Assembly (NCBI GenBank): GCA_016199185.1
Contig: JACQHE010000028.1
Location: 1-16,667 of the forward strand
Reading direction: 5' to 3'
Source of the DNA: Candidatus Gottesmanbacteria bacterium
Lineage (GTDB): Bacteria; Patescibacteriota; Microgenomatia; UBA10105; UBA927
DNA length: 16,667 nt
Shown here: piece by piece, positions 5,076 to 11,319 of the stretch
Layout: every line of letters begins with the position of its first letter
Position numbering within the stretch: the stretch's first letter is position 1
Notes under the pieces: generated by a model
Told to the model about the DNA's origin: nothing
The model's input: the letters and a program-made list of their open reading frames with translations, nothing else
The model's database searches: none
Translations under genes and position numbers: made by a program

Positions 5076-5372
5076 ATGAAGTTCATCATTGCCCTCCTGT
5101 CCCTGGCTGTCGTCGGAGTACTCGGGTACTTCGGCTACAATTACTACCTCTCGGTGCGCCAGCCCTCCACTGAAACCTCCGCAACTGCTCCGCTCCCTGG
5201 CTTCCAAAACCCGTTTGACGATAAACCCACGACATCCTTCGGCCTGACCAACGCCCCCACCCCGACTCCCGTCAATCCGTTTGCCCAACCCACGCAGGGG
5301 TACCAAAACCCGTTCTCATCAACACCAGCAGGATCCCAGGAGTACCAGAATCCGTTTGAAGCGCTACGATGA
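5076..5372 (+). CDS. Membrane-anchored protein with four NPF motifs
   Basis: 98-aa protein: one N-terminal membrane helix (residues 3-25, FIIALLSLAVVGVLGYFGYNYY) and a Pro/Thr/Ser-rich, apparently disordered tail outside the membrane. The tail carries four N-P-F motifs (45-47, 67-69, 78-80, 92-94), three of them in the context (F/Y)-Q-N-P-F, the last at the very C-terminus. No known domain. The stop overlaps the ATG of the Cys-rich protein gene in an ATGA junction (5369-5372), so the two are probably made together and may interact. A weak SD (GAGTAGGT) precedes the ATG. TTGACA occurs at 5034-5039, but no good -10 follows at the right distance. The repeated NPF motif may be a binding site for a partner; this is inference only. 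Confidence 0.65.
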   Translation: MKFIIALLSLAVVGVLGYFGYNYYLSVRQPSTETSATAPLPGFQNPFDDKPTTSFGLTNAPTPTPVNPFAQPTQGYQNPFSSTPAGSQEYQNPFEALR

Positions 5373-6418
5373 AACTGTTTCTCAAAACATTATTCGTCTT
5401 GATACTTTTTTCCGCGTCGGTATTTGCCGGAAAAATATCCGCGCAGACGAGGCTTGTCTACCCGATTCCGGAGCTTGGCTACTGCCGCGATGCCAAGGAG
5501 TGCTCCCTCTACTGCGAGATTCCCCAAAATAAAGCCGCCTGCTGGAGTTACGGGAAGTATAAAGTAGGCAACGATGTCCTGGGTGTCACGACGATGAATG
5601 AAGAAGAGAAGCGAATGATGGAGGAGAAAGCCAAACAGTACAACATCACCTTCCCCATCGCAGATTTAGGCAATTGCGCCGGGCCGCAAGAATGCCGCGA
5701 CTTCTGCGAGCAACCCGCCAATCAACAGGTGTGCATGGACTTTGCCAAGAAAAAAGGATTACAGAAAGAAACAAAAGACGAACTCCTCCAAAAAGCCAAA
5801 ACGGAACTAGGTTGCACTTCCATGGAGTCATGCAGCCAGATTTGCCAAACTGACCAGAGCCGCTGCGAATCGTTTGCCAGGAAGCACGGCGTCTACCAGG
5901 AACCGCCGGAGTCGCGCGGGCGGTATTCCGCCGAAGAAAAAATGCAACTCATGCAGAAAGCCCAATCCGAACTGGGCTGCACGTCCATGGAGACGTGCAA
6001 GTCTACGTGCGAACAAAACCCGGAGCGCTGCATGGCGTTTGCCAAAAAGCACGGGTTTGACAAAGAGCAGGAAGAGCGGCCCTCCCCGACGTACGGTACC
6101 CAACGGTTCGGCAGCGAGCGCCTGCCTGCCGGCAGGCAGGGCTGCGACAGCGAGGAGTCGTGTAAAACATACTGCCAGGAGCACCCCGACGAGTGTCCAG
6201 GCTTCCAGGGCTACACCAGGGCAACCCAAGAAGGAAGCTACATGAGTCCCTCCGGTTGCAGGACAGAAGCAGAGTGCAAAAACTGGTGTAACGATCACCC
6301 AGACAAATGTCCCGGATTTAGCGAAGGGAAAGCGCGCGAAGAATCCGGTGGCGGATCCCCAAGTTACCCATCTCCTGGCACATACTCGCCACCGATCACC
6401 CTCCCGGCAGCCCCATAA
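5369..6418 (+). CDS. Secreted Cys-rich protein with six four-cysteine repeats
   Basis: 349-aa exported protein. A signal peptide (hydrophobic residues 4-20, cleavage probably near residues 20-26) is followed by six copies of a roughly 25-30 residue unit of the form (L)G-C-x(4-6)-C-x(3)-C-x(5-9)-C-x-x-F: about residues 36-62, 100-130, 147-174, 202-229, 258-280 and 296-320. Units 3 and 4 are close copies (LGCTSMESC, LGCTSMETC) and units 5 and 6 end CPGF. Helical linkers rich in E and K separate units 1-4, and the tail is P/S/G-rich. Each unit probably holds two disulfides. Such repeats recur in Patescibacteria exported proteins, but no function is known. Between units 4 and 5 a 20-bp palindrome encodes LPAGRQ. 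Translation is coupled to the NPF protein upstream. Confidence 0.75.
   Translation: MKLFLKTLFVLILFSASVFAGKISAQTRLVYPIPELGYCRDAKECSLYCEIPQNKAACWSYGKYKVGNDVLGVTTMNEEEKRMMEEKAKQYNITFPIADLGNCAGPQECRDFCEQPANQQVCMDFAKKKGLQKETKDELLQKAKTELGCTSMESCSQICQTDQSRCESFARKHGVYQEPPESRGRYSAEEKMQLMQKAQSELGCTSMETCKSTCEQNPERCMAFAKKHGFDKEQEERPSPTYGTQRFGSERLPAGRQGCDSEESCKTYCQEHPDECPGFQGYTRATQEGSYMSPSGCRTEAECKNWCNDHPDKCPGFSEGKAREESGGGSPSYPSPGTYSPPITLPAAP
6121..6140. repeat. 20-bp palindromic repeat inside the Cys-rich gene
   Basis: A perfect palindrome with arms CCTGCCTGCC and GGCAGGCAGG. It is in frame and encodes LPAGRQ (residues 252-257) between Cys repeats 4 and 5. The same palindrome and peptide are, from general knowledge, found inserted in many unrelated proteins of Parcubacteria-type genomes, comparable to the Rickettsia palindromic elements. 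The insertion falls in a linker, where it would be tolerated. Confidence 0.75.
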
Positions 6419-6458
6419 CAATGGTATTCAAACATCCCTCTTGCATTCTCTTTTTGTT

Positions 6459-6467
6459 TGGTATAAT
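6459..6467 (+). promoter_or_regulatory. Extended -10 promoter of the pectinacetylesterase-like gene
   Basis: TGGTATAAT (6459-6467) is a perfect extended -10. The ATG follows the hexamer by 9 nt, so the transcript starts about 3 nt before the start codon. No SD is present. A TTGCAT lies at 6441-6446, with a short 15-nt spacer. Confidence 0.7.
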
Positions 6468-6476
6468 ACAATAGGT

Positions 6477-7775
6477 ATGAAATTTGGTTTTGTCCTTGCC
6501 GCCATTGCCCTCATCGTGGGAGCAGCTACCACGAACACAACCTCGTTTCAAAAACAAACCGCCCTCAATCAACCCAATGTAAAAGCCGCCGTTAGCGTTG
6601 TCCCCTGGTATCGCACATTCATAAACCGTTTTCTGAAAACACGGAAAAATATCCAGGGCATCAACACGCGAGTCGTAAATCTTGGGCAGACCATCATGGT
6701 CAAACCGGCCGTTCGAGATCCAAAAAAGTGGGCTCCTGCCCGCTGCAATGACGGCACGCCGTTTGGATTTGATCTGCGCCGGTCGACGAGGGGTTCCAAC
6801 GACTGGGTTCTTTACCTCGAAGGCGGAGCTTTTTGCGACGACCTTGCCAAGCCATGCAGCGAGCGGACCGGCAGACTTACGACAACACCACCCGAAGCTG
6901 ATGGTGCTGTTTCATCAATGAAATCCGACGGCATCTTCAGCACTGATCCGACTATCAATCCTACCTTTTCCAGCGCCAACCACGTGTTCGCCCGCTACTG
7001 CTCTTCAGACGGATGGAGCGGCGCAACCACTGCACGAAGGCCAAGTACGGGAGATCCGACGAACGGATGGTACTTTTCCGGTCGAGCCAATGTGCGCGCC
7101 ATGGTGGAAATACTCAAGGCGTCGTTTGGTCTGGATGATACCAATGCGCAAACCAAAGTGCTATTTGCCGGCTCTTCCGCCGGTGGCATTGGCGTGGAAA
7201 CCAATGCCGATAGCATTGCGTCACTTCTGCCGAAAACAGCAAAAGGCGGAAGATTCCTCTTGCTTGATGACGGCGGATTCATTCCGGATTTCGACGACCC
7301 CACACACCGACCCGGCGCGTTTGACGGTCCGATCCGAGATCTCATCGCAAAGAACTACGCGTTTTGGGGATCACGACTCAATCCCCCGTGTGAAAAAGCA
7401 AATACAGGAAATCCCGGCCGCTGTTTCTTAAGCGCGGTTGTCTACCCATATCTCACGCAACCCTCACCCAACGGATTGGGGCTACCGGTCTTCATTCAAT
7501 ATTCAAGCATCGATAAGTTTTCCCTGGACCTCCATAGCATCGATAACCCCAAAGACCCATCTGACGCACAAGCGCTTGAAACATTCCGAAACACTTCGCT
7601 TGATTCATTTGCCGGCATCTCATGGGTATTTTCCGGCGGCGCACAACCATACCATACGATCTTAACGAGTCCTACGGGTTGGACGTATGGGGAAACGGGA
7701 AATACCTTCCGCGAAGTTCTGGACCGGTATTGGCAAGGAGCAACTCCCCAACGGGTCATATTTGGCAACCCGTAA
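6477..7775 (+). CDS. Exported pectinacetylesterase/Notum-like hydrolase
   Basis: 432-aa protein with an N-terminal signal peptide or anchor (residues 1-18). The alpha/beta-hydrolase signatures of the pectinacetylesterase (PAE)/Notum family are all visible in order: WVLYLEGGAFC (110-120, oxyanion region), YCSSDGWSG (174-182), the nucleophile elbow AGSSAGG with Ser234, SSID with Asp346 as likely acid, and QPYHTIL with His393. Cys pairs (C90, C120, C127, C175, C305, C316) suggest disulfides and an extracytoplasmic site. Family members remove acetyl or acyl groups from polysaccharides or, in Notum, from lipidated protein. The bacterial substrate is unknown; deacetylation of a host or environmental glycan is a reasonable guess. 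ATG 6477 is chosen for its promoter and signal peptide. It converges on the LUD gene. Confidence 0.85.
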   Translation: MKFGFVLAAIALIVGAATTNTTSFQKQTALNQPNVKAAVSVVPWYRTFINRFLKTRKNIQGINTRVVNLGQTIMVKPAVRDPKKWAPARCNDGTPFGFDLRRSTRGSNDWVLYLEGGAFCDDLAKPCSERTGRLTTTPPEADGAVSSMKSDGIFSTDPTINPTFSSANHVFARYCSSDGWSGATTARRPSTGDPTNGWYFSGRANVRAMVEILKASFGLDDTNAQTKVLFAGSSAGGIGVETNADSIASLLPKTAKGGRFLLLDDGGFIPDFDDPTHRPGAFDGPIRDLIAKNYAFWGSRLNPPCEKANTGNPGRCFLSAVVYPYLTQPSPNGLGLPVFIQYSSIDKFSLDLHSIDNPKDPSDAQALETFRNTSLDSFAGISWVFSGGAQPYHTILTSPTGWTYGETGNTFREVLDRYWQGATPQRVIFGNP

Positions 7776-7801
7776 ATGAACAGGAAAAAAAGTAGTACCC
7801 G

Positions 7802-8416
7802 TTAATACCCCAACTTCTCTCTGACAAAAACCACAGTCAGGCGTCCGGGCGTGACTTCACAGTTGATGATCAAAAGCTTGTTGACGGCACTTCCCGGCAA
7901 TCCATATGCCTTGCGCGCGCGCTCCGATTCAAGCGGCAGCGTGTATTCAGAGATCCGTTTGATCCCTTCCTCCACATTCGCCACGATCTTTTGGACACCC
8001 ACGACCCAGATAACGTGTGCCGCGGCGTAAACGTATGCCGGCAACTGGCTGCCGCTGTAGCTCGCTATAAGGATGTGGCCGTCTTGGGTCACCGCGTGCA
8101 CGCTCCCCACAGTCCACTCCGGCGCGGCGCCAAGCTTGAGCATCTCGACATGCTGTGTTTCCCTATTCATGGCGTAGAGCTTATCCCGCACCGGTTTATA
8201 GCGGCTGGAACTGTTGATCGCCTCGGTCAAGCCAACGGTATCAAGGGTGACCGAACTCATCGTCATGACCTCCGCGCCCTCGGGGAGCATTGAAAGCGCT
8301 CTTTCTTTTGCCTCTGCACCGGCTGAAACAACGGTGGCGTCTATGCCGTTTCCTTTGAGCGCTTCAATGGTTTTTGCAATCGTTGCCTCATCTGCGAGCG
8401 TATCCCAAGATTTCAT
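7802..8416 (-). CDS. LUD domain protein (LutC/YkgG-like)
   Basis: About 204-206 aa. The start MKSWDTLADEATIAKTIEAL and the following VVSAGAEAKERALSMLPEGAEVMTMSS match the LUD (DUF162) superfamily. Other family marks are WTVGSVHAVTQDGHILIASYSGSQ and the end KLLIINCEVTPGRLTVVFVREKLGY. LUD proteins include LutB/LutC of lactate oxidation, but stand-alone members like this lack the iron-sulfur parts and their role is unknown. ATG 8416 is taken because the promoter at 8425-8452 predicts transcription starting around 8418. ATG 8422 in the same frame is the alternative. Either way the 5' end overlaps the 3' end of the RnfD-like gene by about 30 bp. Placement after an RnfD-like gene hints at a redox role, but this is only context. 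Confidence 0.8.
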   Translation of the reverse strand: MKSWDTLADEATIAKTIEALKGNGIDATVVSAGAEAKERALSMLPEGAEVMTMSSVTLDTVGLTEAINSSSRYKPVRDKLYAMNRETQHVEMLKLGAAPEWTVGSVHAVTQDGHILIASYSGSQLPAYVYAAAHVIWVVGVQKIVANVEEGIKRISEYTLPLESERARKAYGLPGSAVNKLLIINCEVTPGRLTVVFVREKLGY

Positions 8417-9149
8417 AGCCATATTTTATAAAAAAACTATACAGGTTTGCAACGAGAAGCGCAAGCAGTAATGGGTCACCCACGCGATACCCCAGAAGGT
8501 TTTGAACAAATACCAACAGTCCCACCAGCACGCCCCATCCCCATGCCCAAGCGCCTCGCATAGGGGCTGTTCTGGGCTCCGGCAGCATGACGAAGGCAAA
8601 CAGAAATACCGTACCATCGAACGTTAAGCTAATGGATCTAGTGAGGAAGTAGTATACAATAAGGAAGGTTATCCCCATCCACTGGCGATGAAGTCTCCAT
8701 ACTACAGGAAGCATGCCTGCCGCAAGAATAACGACGGGAAGCATTCCCCACGATGCTGCCCACCAGGCCACGGATCGCCCAAACAACAATGAACTTACGG
8801 CGATTCCCAGTGCCGCGGGGTTAAAGACATGTTGGTGCTCCCCGGCGCCAAGATACGCCTTGCTCAAGGAAGCAATCGCGCACGCCGTCAACGTGGCAAC
8901 CGGTCCGGCAAACGGATCAAAGACCAATCCGATGAGGAGCCCCGTCACGACGGATGAAAGCGACACGACGGTTGTTTTTTTCCCAATCCAGTTGATCAGT
9001 GTGTCCAACCCAACGCTTGCGGCGACCGCAAAAACCACGCTGATCACAAACCCCGCGCGAAACTCATGCACCAGCGCGGCAAGCCAAAGGAGGACCAGAA
9101 GAGCAATGACCTTCCCCCGACTATCTGCCCAAACCATCTTCGCATTCAT
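8388..9149 (-). CDS. RnfD/NqrB-like membrane protein, orphan
   Basis: 253-aa polytopic membrane protein with about eight hydrophobic segments. HVFNPAALGIAV is the family motif of RnfD/NqrB (x-x-F-N-P-A-x-x-G), VTGLLIGLVFDPFAGP matches the usual early loop and MLPEPRTAPMRG matches the M-x-x-D/E-P-x-T-x-P signature. RnfD and NqrB are ion-pumping subunits of Rnf and Na+-NQR. I find no S-G-A-T flavin-attachment motif, and no other Rnf/Nqr subunit is present, so a full redox pump is unlikely to be encoded here. It is shorter than typical RnfD (about 350 aa). Its ATG overlaps the stop of the PIN gene (ATGA at 9146-9149) and its end overlaps the LUD gene. Confidence 0.75.
   Translation of the reverse strand: MNAKMVWADSRGKVIALLVLLWLAALVHEFRAGFVISVVFAVAASVGLDTLINWIGKKTTVVSLSSVVTGLLIGLVFDPFAGPVATLTACAIASLSKAYLGAGEHQHVFNPAALGIAVSSLLFGRSVAWWAASWGMLPVVILAAGMLPVVWRLHRQWMGITFLIVYYFLTRSISLTFDGTVFLFAFVMLPEPRTAPMRGAWAWGWGVLVGLLVFVQNLLGYRVGDPLLLALLVANLYSFFIKYGYEILGYARR
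8425..8452 (-). promoter_or_regulatory. Internal promoter for the LUD gene
   Basis: The minus strand has TTGCAA (8447-8452) and TATAAA (8425-8430), 16 nt apart. Transcription would begin near 8418, two nucleotides before ATG 8416. It lies inside the 3' part of the RnfD-like gene, so the LUD gene could be expressed without the toxin-antitoxin promoter. Confidence 0.5.
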
Positions 9150-9586
9150 GTATGTCTCCCCCTCATAACCTTCTTCACGTAGTCGCCTGGTATCATAATT
9201 ATTTTGGGTGCAACGAAGGCTACCACCTCTTTGGTAAAGAAATGCCGTTTATCAAACGTCACTATCATGTCTGCGGGGCACTGCAGAGCAGCGGCCAAAA
9301 TGGGTGCGTCTTTTGCATGAATGATCTGCTCGCAGACCTTCACGCGTTCCGGCGTAGGATCAGGGGCTAGGGCAAGTTGGGATTTTTCTACAAGGCCGTC
9401 AAGCCGTGCAATAGCCGATGAAGGCAATTTCAGTGCGACGTTTTTCTTGGCTTCTCCTAAAACATCAGCGGAGACATACCCCGCAATCTTTCCCTCCCTA
9501 CACCAACCGAGGATAAGCGCAGAAGCGCCCTCAAGCGACGCCGCAGCGGCAACAAGCACGGAAGAGTCCAAAAAGACGCTGTTCAT
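9146..9586 (-). CDS. PIN-domain ribonuclease toxin (VapC-like)
   Basis: 146-aa PIN-domain protein. The acidic site is complete: Asp7 in VFLDSSVL, Glu45 in DVLGEAKKN, Asp93 in KDAPILAAA and Asp112 in VTFDKRHF. Together they bind Mg or Mn for RNA cleavage. VapC toxins usually cut tRNA or rRNA. Length is normal (130-150 aa). The start overlaps the stop of the AbrB-like gene (9583-9586), as in toxin-antitoxin operons, and the stop overlaps the start of the RnfD-like gene. The pairing with an AbrB-type rather than RHH antitoxin is common. Confidence 0.85.
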   Translation of the reverse strand: MNSVFLDSSVLVAAAASLEGASALILGWCREGKIAGYVSADVLGEAKKNVALKLPSSAIARLDGLVEKSQLALAPDPTPERVKVCEQIIHAKDAPILAAALQCPADMIVTFDKRHFFTKEVVAFVAPKIIMIPGDYVKKVMRGRHT

Positions 9587-9861
9587 GGAAGATCGGACCA
9601 GAGCAAACGGGCTTTCTTTGCAAGTTTCGGAAGAATTTTGTCCGCCCGGAGCATGGCACGAAGTTCGTCGTCTGTGTAGGTTTCATAGTCCGCGACATCC
9701 CGAGGCTCCACCACGAGCCGGTTGCCTATCTTCCGAATCCGCGCCACTTCGCCCTCGCGCATGCCAAGGTCATCACGGAATTTCTTGGGGATGGTGACCA
9801 TGCCTTTCCCTAAAATCTTCACCCACTCGTCAGAAACTGGCAGGGCAATCGGCGGCGTCAT
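9583..9861 (-). CDS. AbrB/SpoVT-type antitoxin (VapB-like)
   Basis: 92-aa protein. An N-terminal swapped-hairpin AbrB domain spans about residues 12-53: WVKILGKGMVTIPKKFRDDLG, then EGEVARIRKIGNRLVVEP. The acidic, flexible C-terminal half (DVADYETYTDDELRAMLRADKI, ending LLWSDLP) is typical of the toxin-binding tail that blocks the PIN site. It should dimerise, bind DNA at its own promoter and neutralise the PIN toxin. A good promoter and a 12-bp inverted repeat overlapping both the -10 and the start codon sit just upstream, a good fit for autoregulation. The SD (AAAGGT) is 8 nt before the ATG. Confidence 0.85.
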   Translation of the reverse strand: MTPPIALPVSDEWVKILGKGMVTIPKKFRDDLGMREGEVARIRKIGNRLVVEPRDVADYETYTDDELRAMLRADKILPKLAKKARLLWSDLP

Positions 9862-9902
9862 AAAAGTTTACCTTTCTAACTTTCTACATTGTAAACTTTT
9901 AT
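9860..9902. promoter_or_regulatory. Palindromic operator for the AbrB-PIN operon
   Basis: Perfect 12-bp inverted repeat: ATAAAAGTTTAC (9860-9871) and GTAAACTTTTAT (9891-9902), 19 nt apart. It covers the minus-strand -10 (9888-9893) and reaches the start codon (9859-9861). Centre-to-centre distance is about three helical turns, suitable for two dimers of an AbrB-type repressor. Confidence 0.7.
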
Positions 9903-9916
9903 CACATGCGTGTCAA
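9888..9916 (-). promoter_or_regulatory. Promoter of the AbrB-PIN-RnfD-LUD operon
   Basis: Minus strand: perfect TTGACA (9911-9916), 17-nt spacer, TACAAT (9888-9893). It is one of the best -35/-10 pairs in the window. Transcription would start near 9881, 20 nt before the ATG, leaving room for the SD. Confidence 0.8.
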
Positions 9917-9965
9917 GTGAGCAGAGGAAAATAAAAACTACCGAAGCGAATCGGCGAGTCATCAC

Positions 9966-9995
9966 AAAAACCGCGGAGGTTACTTCACGCCGCAG
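9966..9995 (-). terminator. Intrinsic terminator after the DUF378 gene
   Basis: On the minus strand CTGCGG (9990-9995) pairs with CCGCGG (9971-9976) and is followed by T5 (9966-9970). The stem has six pairs, one of them G-U. The loop contains the stop codon region of the DUF378 gene. Confidence 0.55.
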
Positions 9996-10189
9996 ACTTT
10001 GCAATCTCCTTTGTGCGTGGCGATCACGTAGACCGTGGAGGCGCCTACTAGGACGTACACGAGCATCTCCAGAGCCGGCAGCGACCCAAACAACGCATTG
10101 ACCAGATTAAACTTGAATAACCCCACGAGTCCCCAGTTGAGCCCGCCAACCCAAAGCAGCATGTACGCCGCCATATGTAATGCTTTCAT
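9980..10189 (-). CDS. DUF378 family small membrane protein
   Basis: 69-aa protein starting MKALHMAAYMLLWVGGLNWG. The W-x-G-G-x-N-W-G-L-x-G motif followed by a second hydrophobic segment (MLVYVLVGASTVYVIA) defines DUF378. It has two membrane helices and a short cytosolic-type tail with two cysteines (CKVC), absent from many relatives and possibly metal- or thiol-active. The family has no known function. The start is set by a strong SD (GGAGGTGAT) shortly upstream. It follows the 47-aa membrane protein gene by 65 bp on the same strand with the same type of SD, and both are likely one transcript. Confidence 0.85.
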   Translation of the reverse strand: MKALHMAAYMLLWVGGLNWGLVGLFKFNLVNALFGSLPALEMLVYVLVGASTVYVIATHKGDCKVCGVK

Positions 10190-10254
10190 CGTTATCACCT
10201 CCGTTCCTCTCCTCATTATATGCTCTTTCTTCTCTAGTATTGCAAGGCAGCAAT

Positions 10255-10398
10255 CTACTTCCCTTTGCTTATCTGCTTCCAGAGCCAGAGGCCCAGAAGC
10301 ACGAGGTCAATGAAGATCACGATGCCGTAAAGCGAGCCGAATAAACCCCATCCGCCGGCCGCCCCCATCATGCTACCGCCATAATTCCATCCCATCAT
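10255..10398 (-). CDS. 47-aa membrane protein
   Basis: Short ORF starting MMGWNYGGSMMGAAGG and continuing into one hydrophobic helix (LYGIVIFIDLVLLGLWLW), ending KQISKGK. It has a strong SD (GGAGGTGAT, 4 nt before the ATG), nearly the same as for the neighbouring DUF378 gene. The Met/Gly/Trp-rich N-terminus and single helix with positive end indicate an integral membrane protein. Small proteins of similar shape occur near metal-handling genes in other bacteria, but nothing here proves such a role. It is below the length at which automated callers usually report genes. Confidence 0.7.
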   Translation of the reverse strand: MMGWNYGGSMMGAAGGWGLFGSLYGIVIFIDLVLLGLWLWKQISKGK

Positions 10399-10415
10399 AG
10401 AAAATCACCTCCGTT

Positions 10416-10452
10416 AGAAACGCTTGCCAAATCTTTGAGGCATAGCGTTTCT
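10416..10452 (-). other. Hairpin between the 249-aa gene and the 47-aa gene
   Basis: AGAAACGC (10416-10423) pairs with GCGTTTCT (10445-10452), continued by TGCC (10425-10428)/GGCA (10439-10442). It starts at the stop codon of the upstream gene and ends a few bases before the SD of the 47-aa gene. There is no T-run, so it may be an mRNA processing or stability element rather than a terminator. Confidence 0.5.
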
Positions 10453-11201
10453 TACGTCCGCCTAAGGCCGCTCTTCTCAGAAAAATCGCTTATCCGTCGC
10501 CACGCGTGGCGTATCCCCGCGCGAAGCCGCATCAGCGGAGTAATATGGCCGCCGTCCATGGGAATGCGCATCTCCAGGTAAAACCGCTGGAGGTGGCGCA
10601 AAAGACACAAAAAAAGCTCGTCTTTGCCCTCTGTTTTCCCCCGGCAGATGTGGTGGTGGGCTCCGATGGCGACCGTCTGGACCGGCACAATAAGCGTAAT
10701 GTTTTGCATATCGTCCCGGTCAAGCGAACCGTCTGTTTTATATGCCGCTTCCACCTGCATCGCCGCGTAGCGCGCTTCCAGTTTATCCTTTGTGTATTCC
10801 TCGTAGCGCATGGCGATGAGTTTGTCCCAGAGATCCAGATGCTCTTTTTCAATCCCGTACCCCCGCAGGGTTTCCCTATGGGCTTTGGGAATTTCATCAC
10901 GAACAAGCGCGAAATACTCTCCCATCAACTCAGCTGTCTGAAGATCCTTGGCATCTAGTGTCAGCATGAGAAGCGTGATGGTCGCCAGGACGAGTTCATT
11001 GAATATCCGATCCCGCTCGATCCTCTCCAGGGAATCAAACCCCAAAAGAGTGCGGAATGTTTTATCCTCGAATATCCGAAACGCCCAGCCGCTGGCGGCC
11101 TGGTCAAACGAAGCCGCCAGAATCTTGGCCATCTTCGCGGGCGGCAGCGGTCGGTCGGGTCCGCGGCTTTCCAGCTTCCTCATTTCTTCATCCAGATTCA
11201 T
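10452..11201 (-). CDS. Hypothetical helical protein, 249 aa
   Basis: I do not recognise this protein. It is soluble, with no signal peptide or membrane helix, and appears almost entirely alpha-helical: MAKILAASFDQAASGWAFRI, FNELVLATITLLMLTLDAK, and many E/R/K-rich amphipathic stretches. A lone H-H-H (GAHHHICRG) occurs near residue 186, beside a cysteine, in the segment VPVQTVAIGAHHHICRGKTEGK, which may be a metal or ligand site. The C-terminus is basic (SGLRRT). The start is supported by GGAGG 11 nt before the ATG. It lies between typA and two small membrane-protein genes, all on the minus strand, with 118 bp separating it from typA. The 118 bp has AT-rich -10-like hexamers but no clear promoter. 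Confidence 0.6.
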   Translation of the reverse strand: MNLDEEMRKLESRGPDRPLPPAKMAKILAASFDQAASGWAFRIFEDKTFRTLLGFDSLERIERDRIFNELVLATITLLMLTLDAKDLQTAELMGEYFALVRDEIPKAHRETLRGYGIEKEHLDLWDKLIAMRYEEYTKDKLEARYAAMQVEAAYKTDGSLDRDDMQNITLIVPVQTVAIGAHHHICRGKTEGKDELFLCLLRHLQRFYLEMRIPMDGGHITPLMRLRAGIRHAWRRISDFSEKSGLRRT

Positions 11202-11319
11202 ACGCGTTCTTTCCTCCGTTTTCTATTGCACCTATTATGGCTTTATATCAGGGGTATTATCCACTCCTTGTATATTACAAGTTGCGACCGCTACTTGCCA
11301 TGTACATGTTTTTCCTGAC

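Noticed and set aside
7751..7773. Bidirectional terminator between the convergent hydrolase and LUD genes
   Set aside because: ACGGGT/ACCCGT forms a small hairpin over the stop codon, but no T-run follows on the plus strand and the minus-strand T-run is not next to a stem.
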